A model generated the notes under the pieces. It made no database searches. It saw only the letters and a list, made by a program, of their open reading frames with translations, and had not been told where the DNA came from. Shown piece after piece: positions 1-5,992 of a stretch of DNA of 6,737 nucleotides. This DNA is from Spirochaetota bacterium (lineage in GTDB: Bacteria; Spirochaetota; Spirochaetia; Treponematales; Rectinemataceae). The DNA lies in assembly GCA_023421875.1 (NCBI GenBank), contig JAEZSM010000209.1, positions 1-6,737 of the forward strand, in the 5' to 3' direction. The position numbers and the translations under genes were made by a program. The first letter of the stretch is position 1. Every line of letters begins with the position of its first letter.

Positions 1-348
1 CGGGAGGGCGAGGCCTTCGGGGTTTTCTGGGTCTTCCAGGGGTTTGCCAGTCTGGATGTCGTAGCTCGCCCTAATGGCGCCACTCTCTTCCTGCATGCTG
101 TAGAGGGCGTCCAAGCCATTGGAGGCGGGGTATATGCGGTTGCTGTAGACAAGGAAAAACGAGGAAAAGACCTGCTCCATAACATCCAGCACGGCGCGCT
201 GAGGATAATGAAAAAACTTGATCTTTTCCGCGGGCGTTCCCGGACCGCCGGTGGTCCAGCAATCCGAGGCCCAGGCCCAGGTTCTATCGTAAATCTCCAC
301 AAAATCCTGATCATAGAAATGGATTCGCGGAAAGTCTTTCTTGTTCAA
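1..348 (-). CDS. Probable glycoside hydrolase (six-hairpin / trehalase-GH63-like), N-terminal part, runs off the left edge
   Basis: This is an open frame of 116 codons that begins with TTG at 348 and continues past base 1. An in-frame TAG lies directly upstream of the TTG, so no earlier start is possible. A strong ribosome site (GAGAGGGG) sits 6 nt before it, and the next in-frame ATG is far inside the protein. The N-terminus reads FPRIHFYDQDFVEIYDRTWA and is rich in Trp, Tyr and Phe. Further on are FFLVYSNRIYPASNGLD (about residues 70-86) and QEESGAIRASYD (about 91-102). The aromatic-rich start and the YPA..GLD..Y.MQEE.GAIR pattern resemble N-terminal parts of spirochaete proteins annotated as trehalase-like or GH63-like glycosidases. 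That match is from memory and the catalytic residues are outside the window, so substrate and activity are unknown. No signal peptide is visible, which suggests a cytoplasmic enzyme. It has its own promoter and is not part of the operon upstream. Confidence 0.8.
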   Translation of the reverse strand, partial: MNKKDFPRIHFYDQDFVEIYDRTWAWASDCWTTGGPGTPAEKIKFFHYPQRAVLDVMEQVFSSFFLVYSNRIYPASNGLDALYSMQEESGAIRASYDIQTGKPLEDPENPEGLALP

Positions 349-456
349 CTAAAGCCCCTCTCCCGGTCGATTCCCTGTACCGCAGCGTCCCCGGGATCGG
401 GCGCGGCTGTCTGCTAAGCTTCGCATAGATTGAGCTTCGCTATCAGACTGTCGGAA
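349..456 (-). promoter_or_regulatory. Structured 5' leader (about 108 nt) of the glycoside hydrolase gene
   Basis: The predicted untranslated leader holds a direct repeat of GCGAAGCT (two copies 16 nt apart, about 422-446). The same stretch can fold into a bulged hairpin: GTCTG pairs with CAGAC outside, and AAGCT pairs with AGCTT inside. A second GC-rich stretch follows (CCGC...CCCGGGG...GCGG, about 377-412). No known riboswitch class was recognised. A regulatory role is an inference from leader length and pairing only. Confidence 0.35.
355..362 (-). promoter_or_regulatory. Shine-Dalgarno site that fixes the TTG start at 348
   Basis: On the minus strand the sequence GAGAGGGG is followed by six bases (CTTTAG, which includes the in-frame stop) and then TTG. 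The spacing and strength support a TTG start, since no ATG or GTG is available between the stop and the conserved N-terminus. Confidence 0.75.
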
Positions 457-462
457 ATTTTC

Positions 463-491
463 ACTATAATGATCTTCGTTGCCTTTGTCAA
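463..491 (-). promoter_or_regulatory. Sigma-70-type promoter for the glycoside hydrolase gene
   Basis: The minus strand has TTGACA (486-491), exactly 17 bases, then TATAGT (463-468). This is a perfect -35 box and a 5/6 -10 box at optimal spacing. Transcription should start near 456, giving a leader of about 108 nt before the TTG at 348. The promoter lies 22-50 nt past the stop codon of the hydrogenase-like gene, and no clear terminator separates them, so some read-through from the upstream operon is possible. Confidence 0.85.
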
Positions 492-512
492 ATTTTATCG
501 CCCCATTAGAGC

Positions 513-1916
513 TCAGGCATCGGTGTTTTTCTTGCGCAGCCGCACTATACAATCGTCAAGTTCAGCCTCGCCCTTTACGATATCTTCGGCTAAAGCCCTG
601 CAGTCAGGAGCGCCGCAGGCGCCGCAATCCAGGCCCGGCAGGCCGGCAGTCAGTTCTTCCAGCCGTTGAGCCATGGCCAGGGCCTTTTCCAGATCCCTGT
701 CCAGGACCATGACAGGCCTGGGCTGCAGTTCGCAGTCCCAACCAAGGTCTTCGTACTTCAGAGGGCCTTGCAAAGCGGCTTGCGTTGCCGAAACCGCGGC
801 CTCTGCGCCACTGTCCTGCCCCGCTTTTTGGCTCGCCGATACAGCCTTGATGGCAGTCCGCGCCACATGGGGATTTGCGACTACCATGGGTCCGCCCACA
901 CAGCCGCCCGGACAGGCCAAAGCCTCGACATAGGGAATTTCGCCCAACTTCCCATTGTCTATTTCTTCGAGAAGGGCAATCAGATTGTCGATTCCGTCCA
1001 CGGATACAGCGCCAGCGACGTTGAGCGCTTCCAGCTCGCCGTCAGATCTTGCCCACCCGAATCCGCCTGCCAAGCCTTCGATGCGCTGGATTAAAGGTTC
1101 AGGATCCATGTCGAACAGCGCTCGTTCGGCCGCCGCCTTTCTTTTTTGTATCGCTTTTTTTAAAGGAGAATAAATATCCTGAAAGGAGAACACCGCATCC
1201 ACTTCCGTTTTTTCGTATCCCAGGGGATTCCGTATCGCGGTTACCTTCGAGGTGCAGGGACTTATAAAAAAGACGCCGATGCGAGGCTGTTCCGCGAAAA
1301 CATTTTTCTGGCCCTCGGCTACAGTGCCGCCGGTTTCAGCTAATCTGATGCCGAGCCTTCGTCGCAGCTCCCTGGCGGCAATCTCGAAGGGCGGCAGCAG
1401 ATGCACCAGGTGGGGGATGAGAGAAGGGAAGCGCAGCTGTACAAGGCGAACGACCACGGGGCAGGCGCTGGAGATAGCGGGGCGCGGCCCGGCTTTATTC
1501 AAATACTCCCTAGTCGCCCGCCCCAAGCGGGCCGCGCCCCAGGCAACGTCGAACACTTCGTCGAAACCAATATCGCGCAACGCCAAAAAAACCAAATCCG
1601 GAGTAGTGTCAGCCCCAAACTGCCCGTAAAGCGATGGAGCCGGAAGCGCCACCTTGATGTCGTAGCCTTCCATGACAGCAAGGGGGTCGGAAATCCATTT
1701 CTTTGCGCCTTTGGGGCAGGTACGTATACATTCGCCGCAGTCTATGCACCGCTCTTCGGCAATGTGCGCTTTTCCGTTTCTTACGCGGATAGCCTGTGTC
1801 GGGCAACGTCTAACGCAGGTGGTGCAACCTATGCAGAGGTCTTTATCGAGATATACGGAATGGAAAAAATTCGCCGCCTGGGACGATGCGCGTTTTTTCT
1901 CTTGCTGTTTCATCAC
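513..1916 (-). CDS. [FeFe]-hydrogenase-like protein, sensory (HydS) type, with ferredoxin and C-terminal Fe-S domains
   Basis: The predicted protein has 467 residues. A two-cluster ferredoxin domain is at the N-terminus (C28, C31, C34, C38 and C57, C60, C63, C67). An iron-only hydrogenase H-domain follows, about residues 86-350. It keeps the four H-cluster cysteines: C152 (SSACPVV), C221 (SPCTSK) and C335/C339 (ACPGGCVGG). The cysteine next to C152, the proton relay in catalytic hydrogenases, is Ala151, and the usual Met before PCT is Ser219. Such changes are known in HydS-type putative sensors. A C-terminal C-x2-C-x4-C-x16-C motif (C431, C434, C439, C456) fits the small 4Fe-4S domain seen in RnfB and CO dehydrogenases. 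An Ala/Gln-rich linker (about 355-385) precedes it, and no PAS domain is visible. The likely role is sensing H2 or redox state in the cytoplasm rather than bulk H2 turnover. Translation may start at this GTG (4-nt overlap with the previous stop) or at the ATG one codon later (TGATG overlap). Overlap with the kinase-like gene implies coupled translation. Confidence 0.92.
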   Translation of the reverse strand: MMKQQEKKRASSQAANFFHSVYLDKDLCIGCTTCVRRCPTQAIRVRNGKAHIAEERCIDCGECIRTCPKGAKKWISDPLAVMEGYDIKVALPAPSLYGQFGADTTPDLVFLALRDIGFDEVFDVAWGAARLGRATREYLNKAGPRPAISSACPVVVRLVQLRFPSLIPHLVHLLPPFEIAARELRRRLGIRLAETGGTVAEGQKNVFAEQPRIGVFFISPCTSKVTAIRNPLGYEKTEVDAVFSFQDIYSPLKKAIQKRKAAAERALFDMDPEPLIQRIEGLAGGFGWARSDGELEALNVAGAVSVDGIDNLIALLEEIDNGKLGEIPYVEALACPGGCVGGPMVVANPHVARTAIKAVSASQKAGQDSGAEAAVSATQAALQGPLKYEDLGWDCELQPRPVMVLDRDLEKALAMAQRLEELTAGLPGLDCGACGAPDCRALAEDIVKGEAELDDCIVRLRKKNTDA

Positions 1917-2341
1917 GCAAGCTCGGCCTTTGCCAGATCGAATACGAGCAGTATCCTGGTGCCTTCTTTCGGCTTGGAATCGACATTCATAGAGTCGGCG
2001 TTTCTCTTCATGTTGGGCATTCCCATGCCCGCGCCGAAGCCCATACTGCGCACTTCCTCGCTAGCTGTGGAATAGCCCTCGGTCATGGCCAGCTCCACGT
2101 CGGCGATCCCGGGACCCCTGTCCTCCAATAAAAGCTCGATTCTCCCAGGGCTTATATCCAGCGTGGCCTCTCCTCCTCCACCATGGATGGCCATATTCAT
2201 CTCGCCCTCATACATAGCGATGGCAATCCGTTTAACAAGACCCTGGTCCAGTCCCAGGCGCGAAAGAAAGCGTTTTGCCTCGGTGGAGGCCTTGCCGGCA
2301 GCGGAAAAATCCATGGAAGGAATCGTAAAACTCAGCTTCAC
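1913..2341 (-). CDS. Anti-sigma-factor-type ATP-binding protein (RsbW/SpoIIAB-like HATPase)
   Basis: This 142-residue protein is a single GHKL ATPase domain, the usual size for RsbW/SpoIIAB serine kinases. The N-box has E45 and N49 followed by H53 (EGEMNMAIH). The G1 box is DRGPGI at 74-79, the G2 glycine loop is GFGAGMG at 101-107, and the final EGT is at 125-127. There are no membrane segments and no dimerisation-phosphoacceptor histidine, so it is not a classical sensor kinase. Family members bind a sigma factor or phosphorylate an anti-sigma antagonist on Ser/Thr. No sigma factor or antagonist lies in this window, so the target is unknown. The start is GTG at 2341. It is supported by AGGGG six bases upstream (2348-2352), which overlaps the stop codon of the DRTGG gene. 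The stop overlaps the start of the hydrogenase-like gene. Similar kinases sit beside [FeFe]-hydrogenase and DRTGG genes in clostridia and Thermotogae, so a role in the same signalling path is inferred. Confidence 0.9.
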   Translation of the reverse strand: MKLSFTIPSMDFSAAGKASTEAKRFLSRLGLDQGLVKRIAIAMYEGEMNMAIHGGGGEATLDISPGRIELLLEDRGPGIADVELAMTEGYSTASEEVRSMGFGAGMGMPNMKRNADSMNVDSKPKEGTRILLVFDLAKAELA

Positions 2342-2350
2342 CGGCAGCCC

Positions 2351-2710
2351 CTAATCGATATCGCGCACGCCGCCCCCGCGAAGGCCCGCTTCATACAGCC
2401 TCCCGCAGGCAAGGAACATGGAGTATTTTGAGGTCATCAGCGTCATACCCATCTCCTTGGCCATCTCGATAAGATCGGCCGTGGGTTTTTTACCCCTTAC
2501 AAAGACAATGACCTTAATGTCCAGAAGATCGGCGGTCCTGAGCGCCTGGGGATTCATCAGGCCGGTGAGCAGCACAACCCTGTCTTTCACGAAGGCCATG
2601 ACATCGCTCATGAGATCGGCGCCGCAGGCCGAATTGAGCTCAAGCCCGAGCTGCTCTTCGCCGGTGAATACCTTGGCATCGAGAATCCGTACAATATCTT
2701 CAACTTTCAT
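2351..2710 (-). CDS. Stand-alone DRTGG-domain protein
   Basis: This small protein has 119 residues and a strong ribosome site (GGAGGA, about 6 nt before the ATG at 2710). The sequence fits a lone DRTGG domain, with a VVLLTG strand-turn (about residues 45-50), the helix LRTADLLDIK, and a second strand IVFVRGKKPT followed by a helix and MTLMTSKYSMF. DRTGG domains are small alpha/beta modules also found in phosphotransacetylases and beside CBS domains, and their ligand is not established. No enzyme motif is visible. Only 9 nt separate it from the kinase-like gene and 44 nt from recR upstream. In clostridia and Thermotogae, genes of this type accompany [FeFe]-hydrogenase and RsbW-like genes, so it probably works with the two genes that follow. 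A longer frame runs upstream through recR, but that extension is antiparallel-frame noise with repetitive Arg/Gly content. The ATG at 2710 is the real start. Confidence 0.85.
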   Translation of the reverse strand: MKVEDIVRILDAKVFTGEEQLGLELNSACGADLMSDVMAFVKDRVVLLTGLMNPQALRTADLLDIKVIVFVRGKKPTADLIEMAKEMGMTLMTSKYSMFLACGRLYEAGLRGGGVRDID

Positions 2711-2754
2711 ACTGTTCCTCCACGGAGCCGGCAACGCAGCGCACTCTCCGGTAA

Positions 2755-3390
2755 TTACAGAGGCATCCTGCCTCTGAAGGATCGGGCAAGGGTCAGCCTG
2801 TCCGCGTATTCCAAATCCCCTCCAACGGGAATGCCCGTGGCGAGCCTGGTAACCCGTACCCCTTCTCGCTCGAGCACCTTGCGGATGTACAGTGCGGTAG
2901 TATCCCCCTCGACGGTCGGGTTGGTGGCGAGCACAACCTCCTCCACCGTCGTTTCGTGGTTTTCGGATACCGAGTCTCGAGCGCTTGCTTCGCTTCGTCC
3001 CTTCCGCACCCGCTGCACCAGCGAGGCGATACGCAGCTTGTCGGGCCCGATCCCGTCCAGGGGCGAGAGCAGGCCCCCCAGCACGTGATACAGACCCTTG
3101 TATTCCCTGGATGCTTCTATGGTCAGCACATCCTGGGGCTGCTCCACCACGCAGATCGTGCGACTGTCTCGGTCCAGACCCGTGCAGACCGCACAGGGAT
3201 CTGTTTCGGTATAGGATCCGCAGATAGAACAAAAATGAATTTCGCCCTGGAGCGAGCCGATGCGTTCGGCCAGAGCCCGGGCAAAGCCCTGATCGGCCTT
3301 GAGCAGATAATAGGTCATCCGCAGCGCGCTCTTCCTGCCTATGCCCGGCAGGCGCGTCAGAAGCGAAACAAGATCCTCTATCGCCTTCAT
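2755..3390 (-). CDS. recR: Recombination mediator RecR
   Basis: This 211-residue protein has the full RecR domain order. The helix-hairpin-helix is LPGIGRKSALRM (14-25). The zinc finger is C54-x2-C57-x8-C66-x2-C69. A Toprim domain starts at TICVVEQPQDV (78-88), and the conserved LATNPTVEGDTTA segment follows. The C-terminus ends in RGRMPL. RecR acts with RecF and RecO in the cytoplasm to load RecA at gapped or stalled replication sites. It is slightly longer than the usual 200 or so residues. The extra length comes from a Ser/Glu-rich insert (about 129-148, GRSEASARDSVSENHETT) inside the Toprim region, before EVVLATNP. Its ATG overlaps the ybaB stop by four bases (ATGA), so the two are translationally coupled. 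The dnaX-ybaB-recR order is widely conserved and ties clamp loading to gap repair. Confidence 0.97.
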   Translation of the reverse strand: MKAIEDLVSLLTRLPGIGRKSALRMTYYLLKADQGFARALAERIGSLQGEIHFCSICGSYTETDPCAVCTGLDRDSRTICVVEQPQDVLTIEASREYKGLYHVLGGLLSPLDGIGPDKLRIASLVQRVRKGRSEASARDSVSENHETTVEEVVLATNPTVEGDTTALYIRKVLEREGVRVTRLATGIPVGGDLEYADRLTLARSFRGRMPL

Positions 3391-3734
3391 TGACCAGCCC
3401 CAAAAAAATCTCCACTACTGAAGCCAGGGGGCATGGGCATGCCGCCCATGTAATCGGAGAGCTGATCCCGTATGGCTTCCTGCACGCGCTGGGCTGCATC
3501 GTGATGGGCCGCGCGTATGAGGTCGGCGATAATCTTCGGGTCCGACGGATCGACTATCTCCGCCGCGATCTGACAGTCGATCATCTCCATATCCCCCGAG
3601 AGAGTTACCTTGACCATGCCGCCGCCAGCCTGCCCCGTTACGCGGATGGCAGCCGTCCGCTGACGCAGCTCGTTCGCCTTGGCCTGCAGGGCTTGGGGAT
3701 TTTTAAACGCGTTCAGGAGATCGGATAATTCCAT
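3387..3734 (-). CDS. YbaB/EbfC family nucleoid-associated protein
   Basis: This 115-residue protein matches the family length of 100-115. It has an N-terminal helix (LLNAFKNPQALQAKANELRQ, 6-25), the central sheet with GGGMVKVTLSGDMEMIDCQI (37-56), and a second helix rich in Ala, Gln and Asp. The tail is Gly/Pro/Met-rich (MGGMPMPPGF), as is usual for the family. YbaB/EbfC proteins form dimers that bind DNA non-specifically and compact the nucleoid. Borrelia EbfC is a spirochaete example that binds DNA near erp genes. Here it lies 18 nt downstream of dnaX and overlaps recR by 4 nt, so it is part of one transcript. A ribosome site GAGGAA precedes the ATG at 3734. No sequence-specific operator can be proposed from the window. 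Confidence 0.95.
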   Translation of the reverse strand: MELSDLLNAFKNPQALQAKANELRQRTAAIRVTGQAGGGMVKVTLSGDMEMIDCQIAAEIVDPSDPKIIADLIRAAHHDAAQRVQEAIRDQLSDYMGGMPMPPGFSSGDFFGAGQ

Positions 3735-3752
3735 ATGTATTCCTCGCTTCGA

Positions 3753-5684
3753 TTATGGCTCAGCGTCCGTGATTTCTGCGCCCTTGGGTATTTCCGCGAA
3801 TCCCTGGAGCTTACCCTTGAAAAGGCGTTCCACCAAGGCAATGGATTCTTCTTCTTTTTGAGTCAGGATGGGTCCGGCCTCCGCGGCCTTGGGGGGCAGA
3901 GAATCGCCGTTTGCCGCAAAATTGCCCGCCGGCGCGGCCGCAGGATCTTGCGATCCTGCGGCCGCCCTACCCGGCATCGAATCCGCCCCCGACGATTCCC
4001 TGAAGGCTGTCGGCCTGACCTGCGCCGCCGCGGCTGTCCGCCGCTGGACATCAGCGGCCTGCCCTTCCCCCGTTAGACCTACCTCGAATCGACAAGCCGA
4101 GCCCAGGCGTTGGGATAAAAGCTCCGCGATAATGCCGGAAAACTTCTCCAGCATATCGGCTTCCATGCGACTTGCCACCAGGATCGACAGCTTCCCCTGT
4201 TCAAGGAGCCAAGAGCGGCTTTTTTCAAGGGCCGCGCCAAGCATGACGTTGCTTTTTCGTATATGGGCCACCAGGGATTTTTTGAGTCCCTCGACATCGT
4301 TCTGAGCAATGACTCCAGGTTGACCTTGAACCTGGTCTTGCGTCTGGGTCTGAACTTGTGCGTGAGACTGAGCATAGACTTCGACCTGAGTAGTGGCGCG
4401 GTGTTGCGCGGCCGGTGTGGTCTCTGCGCCCGCCTCGAACTGCCTGCCCAGACTAGTCGATCGACTCGAGGGCTTCGCGCTTGGGCTAGGCGATCCGCCG
4501 GTCCTGGCAGAACCCGCTGCACTGCCGCCTGAAGCGCTTCCCCGTTCGAGGTAGGCTTTGAGCCGTCCCACCGACCGTGCAAGCTCTGAGGGCTGGATGT
4601 AATCAAGGATATGGGAAGCCTTGGCCACGACCAGATCCAGCTCATAGCGCGGGTCGATGCTTTCTTTCAGGCTCCGGTACGTCGCCAGGAACATGGAGAA
4701 CAGCTTTTCGATCATCTCGCCGCTCAGGGTTTCGCCGATAGCCAGATCGAAGGACGAGAGCGGAGCGCCCAAAAGGCTCTCCCGGGTGATACCGTTCTTA
4801 AGCAGCAAGAGGGCCCTGCAGTATTCCACAGTGTCGGAGACGAACTGCTCCGGCGAGACTCCTGAGGAGAGAATTTCCTCCAGATCAGCCAGGGCGCCTG
4901 CCCCATCGCCTGCGATGAAACGGCCGAAAAGACCGTTCATCCTGTCCTGGCCAACCAGGCCGAGTTTTTCCCGAATCAGGGCAGCGGTTATGTTCCCTTC
5001 CGAAAAGGAGGCGATCTGGTCGAAGAGGGTGTAGGCGTCCCGCACCGAGCCGCCGGACTCCCGGGCTATCCAGAGCAGGGCCTCCGGCTCGGCGGCAACC
5101 CCGATATCGGAAGCCGCGGACTGCAGAAGCTCTACCAAGATCTCGGGCTGCACTAATCTGAAAGAGAACTGCTGGCAGCGGCTCTTAATGGTGGCAGGAA
5201 CCTTGTGGGGCTCGGTGGTGGCGAACATGAAGACCACATAGGGAGGCGGCTCTTCAATAGTCTTCAAGAGCGCGTTGAATGCGCTGGTGGAGAGCATGTG
5301 GACTTCGTCGATTATGTAGATCTTGTAGCGACTGGAATTGGGCGGAAAGAGGACCTCGTCCTTGATTTGCCGTACGTTCTCCACCGAAGTATTGGAGGCT
5401 CCGTCTATTTCTATCACATCCAGGGAAGAACCGGCGGCGATGGACTTGCAGGAATCGCAGATTCCGCAGGGTTGGGCGGTGGGGCCGTTTTCGCAGTTGA
5501 GGGCCTTGGCCAGGATTCGGGCGGTGCTGGTCTTGCCGCAGCCCCGGGGGCCTGAAAAGAGGTAGGCGTGGGCTATCCGCCCTGTTTCGATGGACTTCTC
5601 CAGGGTGGCGGCGACGAACTGCTGTCCCGCGAGTTGCTCGAAGGTTTGGGGTCGTTTTCTTGTGGCGGTTACTTCGTAGGACAT
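3753..5684 (-). CDS. dnaX: DNA polymerase III clamp-loader subunit tau/gamma (DnaX)
   Basis: This is a 643-residue protein starting MSYEVTATRKRPQTF. The AAA+ ATPase comes first: Walker A GPRGCGKT (45-52), zinc-module cysteines C64, C73, C76 and C79, Walker B YIIDEVHML (D126, E127), sensor 1 ATTEPHK (155-161) and the SRC arginine finger (R169). Domain III follows to about residue 375. A long Gly/Ser/Ala- and Gln-rich linker (about 380-470) contains a QxQ repeat. The C-terminal domains end in ALVERLFKGKLQGFAEIPKG. DnaX assembles with the delta subunits to load the sliding clamp and, as tau, bridges to the polymerase. An in-frame extension upstream to 5762 is rejected because it runs through the SRP RNA gene. 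No Shine-Dalgarno sequence precedes the ATG at 5684, and a promoter lies so close that the message may be leaderless. A 14-bp perfect palindrome lies inside the 3' part (3934-3965). Confidence 0.97.
   Translation of the reverse strand: MSYEVTATRKRPQTFEQLAGQQFVAATLEKSIETGRIAHAYLFSGPRGCGKTSTARILAKALNCENGPTAQPCGICDSCKSIAAGSSLDVIEIDGASNTSVENVRQIKDEVLFPPNSSRYKIYIIDEVHMLSTSAFNALLKTIEEPPPYVVFMFATTEPHKVPATIKSRCQQFSFRLVQPEILVELLQSAASDIGVAAEPEALLWIARESGGSVRDAYTLFDQIASFSEGNITAALIREKLGLVGQDRMNGLFGRFIAGDGAGALADLEEILSSGVSPEQFVSDTVEYCRALLLLKNGITRESLLGAPLSSFDLAIGETLSGEMIEKLFSMFLATYRSLKESIDPRYELDLVVAKASHILDYIQPSELARSVGRLKAYLERGSASGGSAAGSARTGGSPSPSAKPSSRSTSLGRQFEAGAETTPAAQHRATTQVEVYAQSHAQVQTQTQDQVQGQPGVIAQNDVEGLKKSLVAHIRKSNVMLGAALEKSRSWLLEQGKLSILVASRMEADMLEKFSGIIAELLSQRLGSACRFEVGLTGEGQAADVQRRTAAAAQVRPTAFRESSGADSMPGRAAAGSQDPAAAPAGNFAANGDSLPPKAAEAGPILTQKEEESIALVERLFKGKLQGFAEIPKGAEITDAEP
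3934..3965. repeat. Perfect 14-bp inverted repeat inside dnaX
   Basis: The left arm GCGGCCGCAGGATC (3934-3947) and right arm GATCCTGCGGCCGC (3952-3965) are exact reverse complements around a 4-nt loop. The arms carry two copies of the 8-bp palindrome GCGGCCGC. In dnaX the element encodes about AAAGSQDPAAA in a low-complexity part between the conserved C-terminal domains. No T-run follows it on the coding strand, so it is not an intrinsic terminator. Confidence 0.9.
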
Positions 5685-5691
5685 TATGGTA

Positions 5692-5720
5692 AAAATAGCA
5701 CGAGGGCTCCGGAGGGTAAA
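5692..5720 (-). promoter_or_regulatory. Candidate dnaX promoter with an extended -10 box
   Basis: The minus strand has TTTACC (5715-5720, 4/6 to the -35 consensus), a 17-base spacer ending in TGC, then TATTTT (5692-5697), making an extended -10 (TGCTATTTT). The expected transcription start, about 7 bases after the -10 box, falls at 5684-5686. That is the dnaX start codon or within two bases of it. The -35 lies only 9 nt after the SRP RNA stem. Confidence 0.55.
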
Positions 5721-5728
5721 GCACTCGA

Positions 5729-5840
5729 AGCGCAGAAAGCCAGGCGCTCTGCGGCACCGCACCTTTCGAGTACCGTTGCTTCCTTCCGGACCTGGCGGGT
5801 TTCCCGACGGTTACGAGCACAGTGCCTGGCTTTCTGCGCT
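5729..5840 (-). ncRNA. ffs: Signal recognition particle RNA, small 4.5S type
   Basis: The minus strand contains the universal SRP domain IV core GTCCGGAAGGAAGC (5778-5791), with the GGAA tetraloop and asymmetric loop that bind Ffh. The ends form a perfect 17-bp stem: AGCGCAGAAAGCCAGGC at the 5' end (5824-5840) pairs with the 3' end (5729-5745). The result is a single long hairpin of about 112 nt with no Alu domain, like the E. coli 4.5S RNA and unlike the long Bacillus form. The RNA works with Ffh in co-translational targeting of membrane proteins. It starts 12 nt after tRNA-Ser(GGA), with no promoter seen between, so it is probably processed from the tRNA transcript. The exact ends are inferred from the stem. 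No intrinsic terminator is evident after it. Confidence 0.96.
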
Positions 5841-5852
5841 CAGAATGCTATG

Positions 5853-5939
5853 CGGAGAGAGAGGGATTTGAACCCTCGGTACCCTTACGGATACACGCGA
5901 CTTCCAATCGCGCACCTTCGGCCGCTCGGTCATCTCTCC
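5853..5939 (-). tRNA. tRNA-Ser(GGA)
   Basis: The 87-nt class II tRNA has a 7-bp acceptor stem (GGAGAGA / TCTCTCC), a D-arm, an anticodon loop TTGGAAG (anticodon GGA), a long variable arm (ATCCGTAAGGGTA region) and the T-arm GGTTCAAATCC. The discriminator is G, as expected for serine. The 3' CCA is not encoded and must be added by the CCA enzyme. It reads UCU and UCC. Confidence 0.97.
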
Positions 5940-5992
5940 AAACTAAACAAAAACACCTTTCTCCGTCGCGGAGGCGCCGAAAATCGGTAAGG
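5940..5992 (-). other. 53-nt spacer between tRNA-Ser(CGA) and tRNA-Ser(GGA) with small hairpins
   Basis: This is by far the longest spacer in the tRNA cluster; the others are 6-23 nt. The minus strand can form two small hairpins, CCGA-TTT-TCGG and CTCCG-CGA-CGGAG. After AAAGGTG comes a T-rich run (TTTTTGTTTAGTTT). It could be a weak terminator or attenuator, or only a processing spacer. The T-run begins 7 nt after the stem, so it is a poor match to a standard terminator. Confidence 0.35.

Noticed and set aside
666..1094. Plus-strand open frames opposite the hydrogenase-like gene
   Set aside because: They are antisense to a gene with clear conserved motifs, lack ribosome sites and match no recognisable family. 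They are a by-product of high GC content.
2711..2754. Possible terminator between recR and the DRTGG gene
   Set aside because: Only a weak 5-bp CGGAG/CTCCG pairing with a large loop and no T-run is present, so transcription probably continues.
2711..3499. In-frame upstream extension of the DRTGG gene (382 residues in total)
   Set aside because: It lies over recR in another frame and has an Arg/Gly-rich, non-conserved composition. The strong ribosome site and conserved sequence begin at 2710.
4278..4283. Run of six A residues in dnaX (CTC AAA AAA TCC) as a frameshift site for a short gamma form; a -1 shift would reach a stop after about 17 codons
   Set aside because: It does not match the X XXY YYZ slippery pattern, has no clear ribosome site upstream or hairpin downstream, and six A's is short for transcriptional slippage.
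5685..5762. In-frame N-terminal extension of dnaX by 26 residues
   Set aside because: It overlaps the 3' arm of the SRP RNA, and conserved DnaX sequence begins at MSYEVTATRKRP.
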